DNA of 64,000 nt from positions 100,413 to 164,412 of the forward strand of contig UQDA01000003.1 of the NCBI GenBank assembly GCA_900539715.1. The letters run 5' to 3'. The notes under the pieces are model-generated. The model saw only the letters and a program-made list of their open reading frames with translations, made no database searches and was not told the DNA's origin. The DNA comes from an uncultured Lachnospiraceae bacterium (GTDB lineage Bacteria > Bacillota > Clostridia > Lachnospirales > Lachnospiraceae). The translations under genes and the position numbers were made by a program. This document shows, piece after piece, positions 17,871 through 25,232 of this stretch (its first letter is position 1; each line of letters opens with the position of its first letter).

Positions 17871-18950
17871 ATGAGAACCTATCTTGTTACAGGCGGAGCC
17901 GGATTCATCGGTTCTAACTATATTCACTATATGTTCAAAAAGTACGGCGACCAGATACGCATCATCAACGTGGATGCTCTCACCTATGCAGGTAATCTTG
18001 AGAATTTAAAAGAGGTGGAAGAGCTGCCGAACTACACATTTGTAAAGGCGGATATCTGCGATAAAGAAGCGATAGAGAAGATTTTTGCAGAAAACGATAT
18101 TGACAGGGTGGTGCATTTTGCGGCGGAGAGCCATGTGGACAGAAGCATCAGAAACCCTGAAGTATTCGTCCAGACAAATGTGCTGGGAACGGCGGTGATG
18201 CTGAACTGTGCAAAAACGGCGTGGGAGCTTCCGGACGGAACCTTTAAGGCGGACAAGAAGTTTCTGCATGTTTCAACGGATGAAGTGTACGGGTCTTTGG
18301 ACGAGGATGGCGGATATTTTTATGAGACGACGCCCTATGCGCCCCACAGCCCGTATTCTGCGAGCAAGGCAAGCTCCGATATGCTCGTGAAGGCTTATAT
18401 GGACACTTATCATTTTCCGGCAAATATTACAAACTGTTCCAACAACTACGGCCCGTATCAGTTCCCGGAAAAGCTGATACCGCTTATCATCAATAACGCT
18501 CTGCACGGCAAAAAGCTTCCGGTATACGGTGACGGCAAAAATGTGCGCGACTGGCTGTATGTGGAAGACCATGCGAAGGCGATAGATATGGTACAGGAAC
18601 AGGGACGCCTGTTTGAAACATATAATGTGGGCGGACACAATGAAAAGCAGAACATCGAGATAATCGAGATAATCCTTGATACGCTTCAGGAGATGCTTTC
18701 TGATGACGATCCGAGAAAGGCACTTGTCAGCCGCGACCTTATCACATATGTGGAAGACAGAAAGGGGCATGACAGAAGATACGCGATTGCTCCGGATAAG
18801 ATAAAGGCGGAGATCGGCTGGTATCCGGAAACGATGTTCAAGGATGGTATCAAAAAGACGATAGCATGGTATTTTGAGCACGAGGACTGGATGGAGCGCG
18901 TGACAAGCGGCGACTATCAGAAATATTACGAGGAAATGTATAAAGCGTAA
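17871..18950 (+). CDS. rfbB: dTDP-glucose 4,6-dehydratase
   Basis: Second step of dTDP-L-rhamnose synthesis: converts dTDP-glucose to dTDP-4-keto-6-deoxyglucose with tightly bound NAD. An extended SDR fold is shown by GGAGFIGSN at the N-terminus, HFAAESHVDRSI, HVSTDEVYGS and the catalytic YSASKAS (YxxxK). About 359 residues, normal for RmlB. The start at 17871 has GAGGAG eight bases upstream; the longer frame to 17802 reads through the promoter. It is followed by rmlA and rmlC in the same direction. Confidence 0.96.
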   Translation: MRTYLVTGGAGFIGSNYIHYMFKKYGDQIRIINVDALTYAGNLENLKEVEELPNYTFVKADICDKEAIEKIFAENDIDRVVHFAAESHVDRSIRNPEVFVQTNVLGTAVMLNCAKTAWELPDGTFKADKKFLHVSTDEVYGSLDEDGGYFYETTPYAPHSPYSASKASSDMLVKAYMDTYHFPANITNCSNNYGPYQFPEKLIPLIINNALHGKKLPVYGDGKNVRDWLYVEDHAKAIDMVQEQGRLFETYNVGGHNEKQNIEIIEIILDTLQEMLSDDDPRKALVSRDLITYVEDRKGHDRRYAIAPDKIKAEIGWYPETMFKDGIKKTIAWYFEHEDWMERVTSGDYQKYYEEMYKA

Positions 18951-18958
18951 AAACCGGA

Positions 18959-18984
18959 TGGGGACGGCAGAATAACCGTTCCCA
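18959..18984 (+). other. Intercistronic hairpin
   Basis: TGGGGACGG and CCGTTCCCA can pair around an eight-base loop just after rmlB. There is no T-run, so it is more likely an RNA-stability or processing hairpin than a terminator. The remaining 75 bases to rmlA are GC-rich and otherwise featureless. Confidence 0.4.
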
Positions 18985-19058
18985 TTTGAGCCAGTAAGCC
19001 GGCGCGCGGGGCGCGGCGGCGTTTGGTACGCACAGGATACGGAAAGGAGCGATTCAGG

Positions 19059-19928
19059 ATGAAGGGAATCATTCTTGCAGGCGGTTCGGGAACCCGCCTT
19101 TATCCGCTGACAAAGGCGGTTTCAAAGCAGATAATGCCGGTATATGATAAGCCGATGATATATTATCCGTTATCGACACTGATGCTTGGGGGCATCCGTG
19201 AAATACTCATCATTTCCACGCCGAGAGATCTTCCGGCGTTTCAGGAGCTTTTCGGAACGGGAGAGCAGCTGGGACTGTCGATGAGCTATGCGGTCCAGGA
19301 AACACCGAGAGGGCTTGCGGACGCATTTTTGATAGGTGCGGATTTTATCGGGAACGACAGCGTTGCGCTTGTTCTGGGCGATAATATCTTTTACGGACAG
19401 AGTTTCTCCAGAGTGCTGCGCCAGGCTGCGGAGCGGGAGAAGGGAGCGACTATTTTCGGCTATTTTGTACGCGATCCCAGGGAATACGGCGTAGTGGAAT
19501 TTGACGAGAACGGCAAGGCGCTTTCCATCGAGGAAAAGCCCGAGCATCCGAAAAGCAATTACGCAGTTCCGGGGCTGTATTTTTATGATAATGACGTGGT
19601 GGAAATCGCACGTAATGTAAAGCCGTCGGCAAGAGGGGAGATTGAGATTACTTCAATCAACAATGAATATCTGCGCAGGGGCACACTCATGGTAGAGACT
19701 TTGGGACGCGGCTTTGCATGGCTGGATACGGGCAATCACGACGCGCTTTTAGATGCGGCGGATTTTGTGGCGGCAGTGCAGAAACGTCAGGGTATGTATA
19801 TTTCCTGTATCGAGGAGATTGCCTTCCGCAGAGGCTTTATCAGCAGGGAGCAGCTTTTGAAGCTTGCAGAGCCGCTGATGAAGACCAATTACGGAAAATA
19901 TCTGGTGGAGGTTGCCAACGGATTATAA
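19059..19928 (+). CDS. rfbA: Glucose-1-phosphate thymidylyltransferase
   Basis: First step of dTDP-rhamnose synthesis: joins glucose 1-phosphate and dTTP. The nucleotidyltransferase signature GGSGTRLYPLT opens the protein, followed by KQIMPVYDKPMIYYPL, LGDNIFYG and VVEFDENGKALSIEEKP, all as in RmlA. 289 residues is the standard length. AAGGAG sits nine bases before the ATG. Lies 108 bases after rmlB and 49 bases before rmlC. Confidence 0.97.
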   Translation: MKGIILAGGSGTRLYPLTKAVSKQIMPVYDKPMIYYPLSTLMLGGIREILIISTPRDLPAFQELFGTGEQLGLSMSYAVQETPRGLADAFLIGADFIGNDSVALVLGDNIFYGQSFSRVLRQAAEREKGATIFGYFVRDPREYGVVEFDENGKALSIEEKPEHPKSNYAVPGLYFYDNDVVEIARNVKPSARGEIEITSINNEYLRRGTLMVETLGRGFAWLDTGNHDALLDAADFVAAVQKRQGMYISCIEEIAFRRGFISREQLLKLAEPLMKTNYGKYLVEVANGL

Positions 19929-19977
19929 GCGGACAGGCGGTTATGATTCTTGGATACGGAAAGGAGCATTTTTTAAA

Positions 19978-20538
19978 ATGGGTAAGATTACAGTGGAAAC
20001 ATGTCATATCGAGGGCTTAAAGGTGATTACCCCGCAGGTGTTCGGGGATGCCCGCGGATATTTCATGGAAACTTATAATTATAATGATTATAAAGAGGCG
20101 GGCATCGACCAGGTTTTCGTGCAGGATAATCAGTCCGCTTCCAAAAAAGGCGTGCTGCGCGGCTTGCATTTTCAGATAAATTATCCGCAGGACAAGCTGG
20201 TGCGTGCGATAAGAGGCGAGGTATTCGATGTGGCGGTAGACCTGCGTCCGGATTCTCCTACCTACGGTCAGTGGTACGGGGTGCTGTTGTCCGAGGAGAA
20301 TAAAAAGCAGTTTTTCATTCCGAAAAATTTTGCGCACGGTTTTGTAGTACTGTCCGATTATGCGGAATTTGCATATAAGTGTACGGATTTTTATCATCCG
20401 AACGATGAGGGTGGCCTTGCATGGAACGATCCGGATATTGGCGTGGAATGGCCTATCCCGGAGGGAATGGAACTGATTTTGTCCGATAAGGACCAGAAAT
20501 GGGGCTCTTTTGCAGAGTTTTCAGGAAAGCACGAATGA
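19978..20538 (+). CDS. rfbC: dTDP-4-dehydrorhamnose 3,5-epimerase
   Basis: Epimerises the 4-keto intermediate at C3 and C5 on the way to dTDP-L-rhamnose. A cupin-like fold is indicated by FMETYN, the catalytic region KGVLRGLHFQ with its His, VFDVAVDLR and FIPKNFAHGF. 186 residues, typical of RmlC. The ATG at 19978 follows AAGGAG. The stop overlaps the start of the ABC permease by four bases, tying sugar supply to export. No RmlD reductase is visible in the window. Confidence 0.95.
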   Translation: MGKITVETCHIEGLKVITPQVFGDARGYFMETYNYNDYKEAGIDQVFVQDNQSASKKGVLRGLHFQINYPQDKLVRAIRGEVFDVAVDLRPDSPTYGQWYGVLLSEENKKQFFIPKNFAHGFVVLSDYAEFAYKCTDFYHPNDEGGLAWNDPDIGVEWPIPEGMELILSDKDQKWGSFAEFSGKHE

Positions 20539-21527
20539 AAAAACTGAGTAAAAAAGCGGGAATCGCCATATTCACTGCGGTGATGGCGATTCTTGCCGTT
20601 ATTATCGTTGTATACAATAATCCGCTGGCGGACCGTCAGGACGAGCTGTTAAAAAAGAGCATCGCCCTTGCGCTCATCGCAGCGGCGGTCATTGCATTTA
20701 TCGTTCTTTATGATAAGATTACGGTGCTTCCGAAGGAGCTCTATCAAAACAGGCGGCTGATATGGAAGCTGGCAAAGAGCGATTTTAAAAAGCGCTATGC
20801 GGGCTCTTATATGGGCGCGTTCTGGGCGATGGTACAGCCGGTCGTCACGGTGGCGATGTACTGGGTTGTATTCGTCAAGATTTTTCCGAACCGGACAGGC
20901 TATGCATCCGGAGGAGCACAGGATATACCGTATATCCTTTTCCTGACGGCAGGACTCGTACCGTGGTTTTATTTTTCCGAGGCGCTCACGAGCGCGATGA
21001 TGGCGCTTTTGGAGTATAATTATCTTGTTAAAAAAGTCGTGTTCAAGATAAGCGTTCTGCCGATCATCAAGATTATCGCGGCAACGTTCATACATGGCTT
21101 TTTTGTGCTGGTTCTGCTGGCGATAGCGGCACTTTACGGCTATTATCCGAGCTTGTATACGCTCCAGATATTTTACTACAGCGCGTGTATGTTTATTTTT
21201 GTGTTGGCTATCAGCTATACAACCTGCGCTGTCGTGATATTTTTCAGGGATCTTCAGTCCATTGTAAATATTTTTTTACAGGTCGGAATGTGGGCCACAC
21301 CTGTACTCTGGAATATCAATGACTTTGACCTGAAGATACAGATGATTGTAAAGATAAATCCTCTCGTATATATCGTGGAAGGCTACCGCAGCGCCATCTA
21401 TGGCAAACAATGGTTTTGGGAGGACTTCTATTCTACCGTTTACTTCTGGATAGTCACAGTAGTCCTCTTCGGCATCGGCGCCCTCATATTCAAAAAACTA
21501 AAACCCCACTTTGCCGACATTATGTAA
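20535..21527 (+). CDS. ABC-2 type polysaccharide export permease (Wzm/TagG-like)
   Basis: Membrane half of an exporter for undecaprenyl-linked glycans. Two extra N-terminal helices (about residues 9-29 and 40-60) precede an ABC-2 core whose cytoplasmic amphipathic start reads LIWKLAKSDFKKRYAGS, followed by six helices; LGAFWAMVQPV-like and FPNRTGYASG stretches resemble TagG and Wzm. Overlaps rmlC by four bases and is followed, after an unusual 252-base structured gap, by the matching ATPase. The two added helices are not part of the usual 260-residue family core. Confidence 0.9.
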   Translation: MKKLSKKAGIAIFTAVMAILAVIIVVYNNPLADRQDELLKKSIALALIAAAVIAFIVLYDKITVLPKELYQNRRLIWKLAKSDFKKRYAGSYMGAFWAMVQPVVTVAMYWVVFVKIFPNRTGYASGGAQDIPYILFLTAGLVPWFYFSEALTSAMMALLEYNYLVKKVVFKISVLPIIKIIAATFIHGFFVLVLLAIAALYGYYPSLYTLQIFYYSACMFIFVLAISYTTCAVVIFFRDLQSIVNIFLQVGMWATPVLWNINDFDLKIQMIVKINPLVYIVEGYRSAIYGKQWFWEDFYSTVYFWIVTVVLFGIGALIFKKLKPHFADIM

Positions 21528-21543
21528 CCTAAATGAGCCATGC

Positions 21544-21735
21544 AGGGACTTTTGTGCATGCGCCCCGTGGGAGCTTGCTCACAAAGGGGCGAAGGTACAA
21601 AAGTCCCTATACGGCGACTAGCCGCAGCGAGAAGCAGGCGCAAAGCGCCGGATTCGAGCTGGCATGGCGGGGTAGAGGGAGTCACGGGGAGCTGGCTCAC
21701 GGAGGACTGTTTGCGGACGAGGACCTATACGGCGA
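21544..21735. repeat. Structured diverged tandem element between permease and ATPase genes
   Basis: The 252-base gap (21528-21779) is full of inverted repeats. AGGGACTTTTGTGC (21544-21557) pairs with GTACAAAAGTCCCT (21595-21608) at 13 of 14 positions, enclosing CGCCCC/GGGGCG and a GAGC/GCTC tip; further on are CGGC-GCCG (21612-21624) and GGCGC-AAA-GCGCC (21637-21649). Two blocks recur at exactly the same 118-base offset: GGGAGCTTGCTCAC at 21569 with GGGAGCTGGCTCAC at 21687, and CTATACGGCGA at 21607 and 21725. This fits an ancient tandem duplication of a palindromic extragenic element. No open frame of its own is convincing. Confidence 0.65.
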
Positions 21736-21779
21736 ACAGCCAGCCCTTTTTTACAGTAACCAAAAAGGATACAATATTT

Positions 21780-23081
21780 ATGGAACAAAGAGAACTTGCG
21801 ATCCATGTGGATCATGTAACCAAGGTTTACAAGCTCTATCAGCGCAACAAAGACCGGCTGCTTGAGTCTTTGGGGCTTACGCGCAAACCGCGTTCGACGC
21901 CGCACTATGCGCTGAATGATGTCAGTCTTGATATTTATAAAGGTGAGACCGTCGGCATCATCGGAACAAACGGTTCCGGAAAATCAACAATATTGAAGAT
22001 AATCACCGGAGTACTGCATGAAACGAGCGGAACAGTTGAAGTTAACGGGCGTATTTCCGCCCTGCTTGAGCTCGGCGCCGGATTTAATATGGAGTACAAC
22101 GGTATTGAAAATATTTATTTGAACGGCACGATGATAGGCTTTTCGGAGGAAGAGATAGATGCAAAGCTGCAGGATATCCTGGATTTTGCAGATATCGGCG
22201 ATTATGTGTATCAGCCGGTCAAAACGTATTCCAGCGGTATGTTTGTGCGGCTGGCTTTTGCAGTTGCGATAAATATCGATCCTGAGATACTTATCGTTGA
22301 TGAGGCGCTTTCTGTCGGAGATGTGTTTTTCCAGGCAAAGTGTTATCGTAAATTCGAGGAATTCAAGAAAAAAGGCAAAACGATATTGTTTGTCAGTCAT
22401 GACTTGAGCGCGATCAGTAAATACTGTGACAGGGCGGTTCTTCTGAATCAGGGCGTGAAACTGGGGGAGGGAAGCCCGAAAGATATGATAGATGCCTATA
22501 AGCAGGTGCTTGTAGGGCAGTATGAAGTGCCGAAGGCTTCGGAGGATGTGCCGGACCTGACGGCAGACGGAGATGTACGGGAAGCTTTGGAAAGTCGCAA
22601 AAAAGAGCAGGCGGCGAAGGCTGGCGTGAATCCCGAGACGCTGGAATACGGCACAAAGCAGGCCGAGATTGTGGAGTATTTTATCACGGATAAAAATGGT
22701 CTGCCTACGACGGCTATCTTAAAAGGCGATGAATTCACGATGCATATGAAGGTAAAGGTATACGAAGATTTGCCGGCGCCCATTTTTGCACTGTCTATCA
22801 AAAATATCAAGGGCGTGGAGATAACCGGAACGAACACGATGTTTGAAAAAACGTTTTTGGAAAGCGTAAAGGCGGGAAGCATGATGGAGATAACCTTCCG
22901 TCAGAGGATGCGCCTGCAGGGCGGGGATTATCTGATATCTCTGGGTGTGACAGGCTATGAAAAGGATGCTTTCACCGTATATCATAGGCTGTATGATGTA
23001 TTAAATATCACAGTCGTTTCATCGAAGGATACAGTCGGCTATTTTGATATGGAATCCGAAGTAGAAGTGAAGGAGCTTTAA
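21780..23081 (+). CDS. ABC exporter ATPase with C-terminal cargo domain (Wzt/TagH-like)
   Basis: Energises export of a lipid-linked glycan. Residues 1-245 are the nucleotide-binding domain: Walker A GTNGSGKST, the polysaccharide-exporter features SALLELGAGFN and ENIYLNGTMIGF, the signature YSSGMFVRLAFAVAI, and Walker B ILIVDEALSVGD. A linker leads to a beta-rich domain (about 285-434; LKGDEFTMHMKVKVY, GGDYLISLGVTG, VGYFDME) that resembles Wzt_C, which in Gram-negatives reads the terminal cap of the O-chain. Start at 21780 with AAGGA ten bases ahead; the long upstream extension to 21540 crosses the repeat element and is rejected. Followed after three bases by a methyltransferase/kinase-like gene. 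Confidence 0.92.
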   Translation: MEQRELAIHVDHVTKVYKLYQRNKDRLLESLGLTRKPRSTPHYALNDVSLDIYKGETVGIIGTNGSGKSTILKIITGVLHETSGTVEVNGRISALLELGAGFNMEYNGIENIYLNGTMIGFSEEEIDAKLQDILDFADIGDYVYQPVKTYSSGMFVRLAFAVAINIDPEILIVDEALSVGDVFFQAKCYRKFEEFKKKGKTILFVSHDLSAISKYCDRAVLLNQGVKLGEGSPKDMIDAYKQVLVGQYEVPKASEDVPDLTADGDVREALESRKKEQAAKAGVNPETLEYGTKQAEIVEYFITDKNGLPTTAILKGDEFTMHMKVKVYEDLPAPIFALSIKNIKGVEITGTNTMFEKTFLESVKAGSMMEITFRQRMRLQGGDYLISLGVTGYEKDAFTVYHRLYDVLNITVVSSKDTVGYFDMESEVEVKEL

Positions 23082-23084
23082 CCT

Positions 23085-25232
23085 ATGGAAAGAGGCAGAA
23101 CGGAAACGATCGGAAGCGTAGTGCTGGATTATTCCCATTATCCGGAAAAAGATTTTTATTGTGACGGCGCATCGGAAGATGCGCTTTTGGAGCTTGTGCA
23201 GAAAATACCGGAGCAGGAGTATCCGCAGGCGATACGGGAGGCGTGCAGCTGGGAGGTGCTCTATCACCTTTCAGATCTGCGGGAAAATATCGTGGAATGG
23301 ATACCGATGGATAAATCTATGAAGGTGCTGGAAGTCGGTTCCGGCTGCGGCGCTATCACGGGAAGCCTTGCGCGCAAGGCTGGCAGTGTGACGTGCGTCG
23401 ACCTGTCGAGAAAGCGGAGTCTGATAAACGCTTATCGTCACAGGGAATGCGATAACGTTACAATCCATGTGGGAAATTTTTCGGATATTGAGCCGGAGCT
23501 TCCGCAGGATTATGACTATGTATGCCTGATAGGGGTGTTTGAGTACGGCCAGAGCTATATTGGCGGCGACACTCCTTTTACGGATTTTTATAAGATAATC
23601 AAAAAGCATGTAAAGCCCGGCGGACGCGTAGTGATCGCGATTGAAAATAAGCTGGGGTTAAAATATTGGGCAGGCTGCCGGGAAGATCATGTGGGAGCCT
23701 TTTTTGCAGGTCTGGAGGATTATCCGGAGGGCGGCGCAGCCCGCACATTTTCCAGGAACGGTCTGGAAAAGATGCTGAAAGAATGCGGGGAGGAGGATAT
23801 TCATTTTTATTATCCTTATCCCGATTATAAGTTTATGACGATGCTCTATTCCGACCGGTATCTGCCGAAGGTCGGGGAATTATCTAACAATCTGCGTAAC
23901 TTCGACCGCGACAGGATGCTTTTATTCGATGAAAAAAGAGTATTTGACATGCTGATACGGGAGGGAATGTTTGCGCAGTACAGCAATTCATTCCTTGTTG
24001 TGGCAGGACCGGAGCCGGAAACGATGTATACGCGGTTTTCTAACGACCGGGCGGCTCATCTGTGCATCCGGACGGATATCGCAGAGACGGACGGCAAAAA
24101 ATGCGTGCGTAAATATGCAGCGCGTCCCGAAGCAGCGGAGCATATCAGGGAGCTTTTTGAAAACGGGGCATATTTTGAAAAATGCTTTGAAGGCAGCGGG
24201 CTGTCTGTAAACCGTCTGGAAGAAAAGAAAACGGAAAACGGCTGTCCCTACGCAGAACTGGAATTTCTGGAAAACACGAGAACGCTGGAAGAGCTTTTGG
24301 ACGATTGTCTTCAGAAAAATGACGAAGAGGGATTTATGCGCTTGTTTGAGCGCTATTTAAATATTTTATCTTCCGGGAACGGCGGAAAGCAGAACTTTGA
24401 TCTGATATTTCCCAATATCTGTGTCCAGGACGAAAAATGGACGATGATAGACTACGAATGGACATCCGCAGGACTTTCAGCCGAGGACATCGCGCGTCGT
24501 GCGCTGCACTGCTACGGTCTGGAAAATACGAAGCGTACAGAGAACCCTATCGTGAAAAAGGCGATGGAAAAGGTGGGGCTTGACGAAGTTCAGAGGCAGA
24601 AGCTTGCGGAGCGGGAAATAGAGTTCCAGCGCAGCGTGATGCGGGAAAAAGACGGCAGGAGCCGGACAGCCCTGACGGATATGCGGCATCTGATAGGAAA
24701 CCGCGCTGTTCCGTGGCAGGAATTTTTTGCGCGGGCAGAGCGGAAGAAAGTGCAGATTTTTGAAGATTTTGGCGGAGGCTATACGCCGGAGCATTCTTAT
24801 TACAAATATGACGCTTATGAAGCGGACGACCTTATCCATACAAAGATAGAGTGTCAGGCGGGGACAAAGGGAATCAGACTGGACCCGGCAGAGCTTCCCT
24901 GCCTTGTGCAGATACACAAAATCGTGTGGAGAGGGCGGGAGCTCACAAAAGAGGAGACAGACCGCTGCATGTCCACAAACGGGGAAGTGCTGGACGCGCA
25001 GGAGGGACGGGTCTCTACAGTGCTGTTTGATACCGGAGACCCGAATATCAGCGTGCGTCTGGATGTTTTGGACGAGGAAGAGACTGCAGGCGAGACGCTG
25101 GAGATCGAGGCGCAGATAGCATGGCTGTCCGGCGAGATGTTGGCGGATATCAGTGCAGGCATCGGACGGGCAAAAGAGCAGGCAGGAGCAGCGCAGAGGA
25201 GCAGGAGGAAAGGCTTTTGGTTTCAAAAATAA
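23085..25232 (+). CDS. Methyltransferase fused to kinase-like domain (WbdD-like candidate chain terminator)
   Basis: Residues 50-240 form a class I SAM methyltransferase: motif I VLEVGSGCGAITGSLA at about 81-96, VTCVDLSR, and a CLIGVFEYG motif-IV region. Residues 325-480 look like a degenerate protein-kinase fold: VRKY (possible ATP-anchoring Lys, about K343), NFDLIFPNI with Asp439 and Asn444 spaced as in a catalytic loop, and MIDYEW with Asp456 in the metal-binding place. The last 165 residues are a beta-rich domain without known motifs. In E. coli O8/O9a, WbdD has this MT-plus-kinase order and caps the chain for the Wzt C-domain; here it directly follows a Wzt-like gene. The kinase call is my inference. 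Confidence 0.72.
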   Translation: MERGRTETIGSVVLDYSHYPEKDFYCDGASEDALLELVQKIPEQEYPQAIREACSWEVLYHLSDLRENIVEWIPMDKSMKVLEVGSGCGAITGSLARKAGSVTCVDLSRKRSLINAYRHRECDNVTIHVGNFSDIEPELPQDYDYVCLIGVFEYGQSYIGGDTPFTDFYKIIKKHVKPGGRVVIAIENKLGLKYWAGCREDHVGAFFAGLEDYPEGGAARTFSRNGLEKMLKECGEEDIHFYYPYPDYKFMTMLYSDRYLPKVGELSNNLRNFDRDRMLLFDEKRVFDMLIREGMFAQYSNSFLVVAGPEPETMYTRFSNDRAAHLCIRTDIAETDGKKCVRKYAARPEAAEHIRELFENGAYFEKCFEGSGLSVNRLEEKKTENGCPYAELEFLENTRTLEELLDDCLQKNDEEGFMRLFERYLNILSSGNGGKQNFDLIFPNICVQDEKWTMIDYEWTSAGLSAEDIARRALHCYGLENTKRTENPIVKKAMEKVGLDEVQRQKLAEREIEFQRSVMREKDGRSRTALTDMRHLIGNRAVPWQEFFARAERKKVQIFEDFGGGYTPEHSYYKYDAYEADDLIHTKIECQAGTKGIRLDPAELPCLVQIHKIVWRGRELTKEETDRCMSTNGEVLDAQEGRVSTVLFDTGDPNISVRLDVLDEEETAGETLEIEAQIAWLSGEMLADISAGIGRAKEQAGAAQRSRRKGFWFQK

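Noticed and set aside
21540..21779. In-frame N-terminal extension of the export ATPase through the intergenic element
   Set aside because: The extension is read through palindromic repeats, is absent from the family fold, and the ATG at 21780 has a ribosome site.
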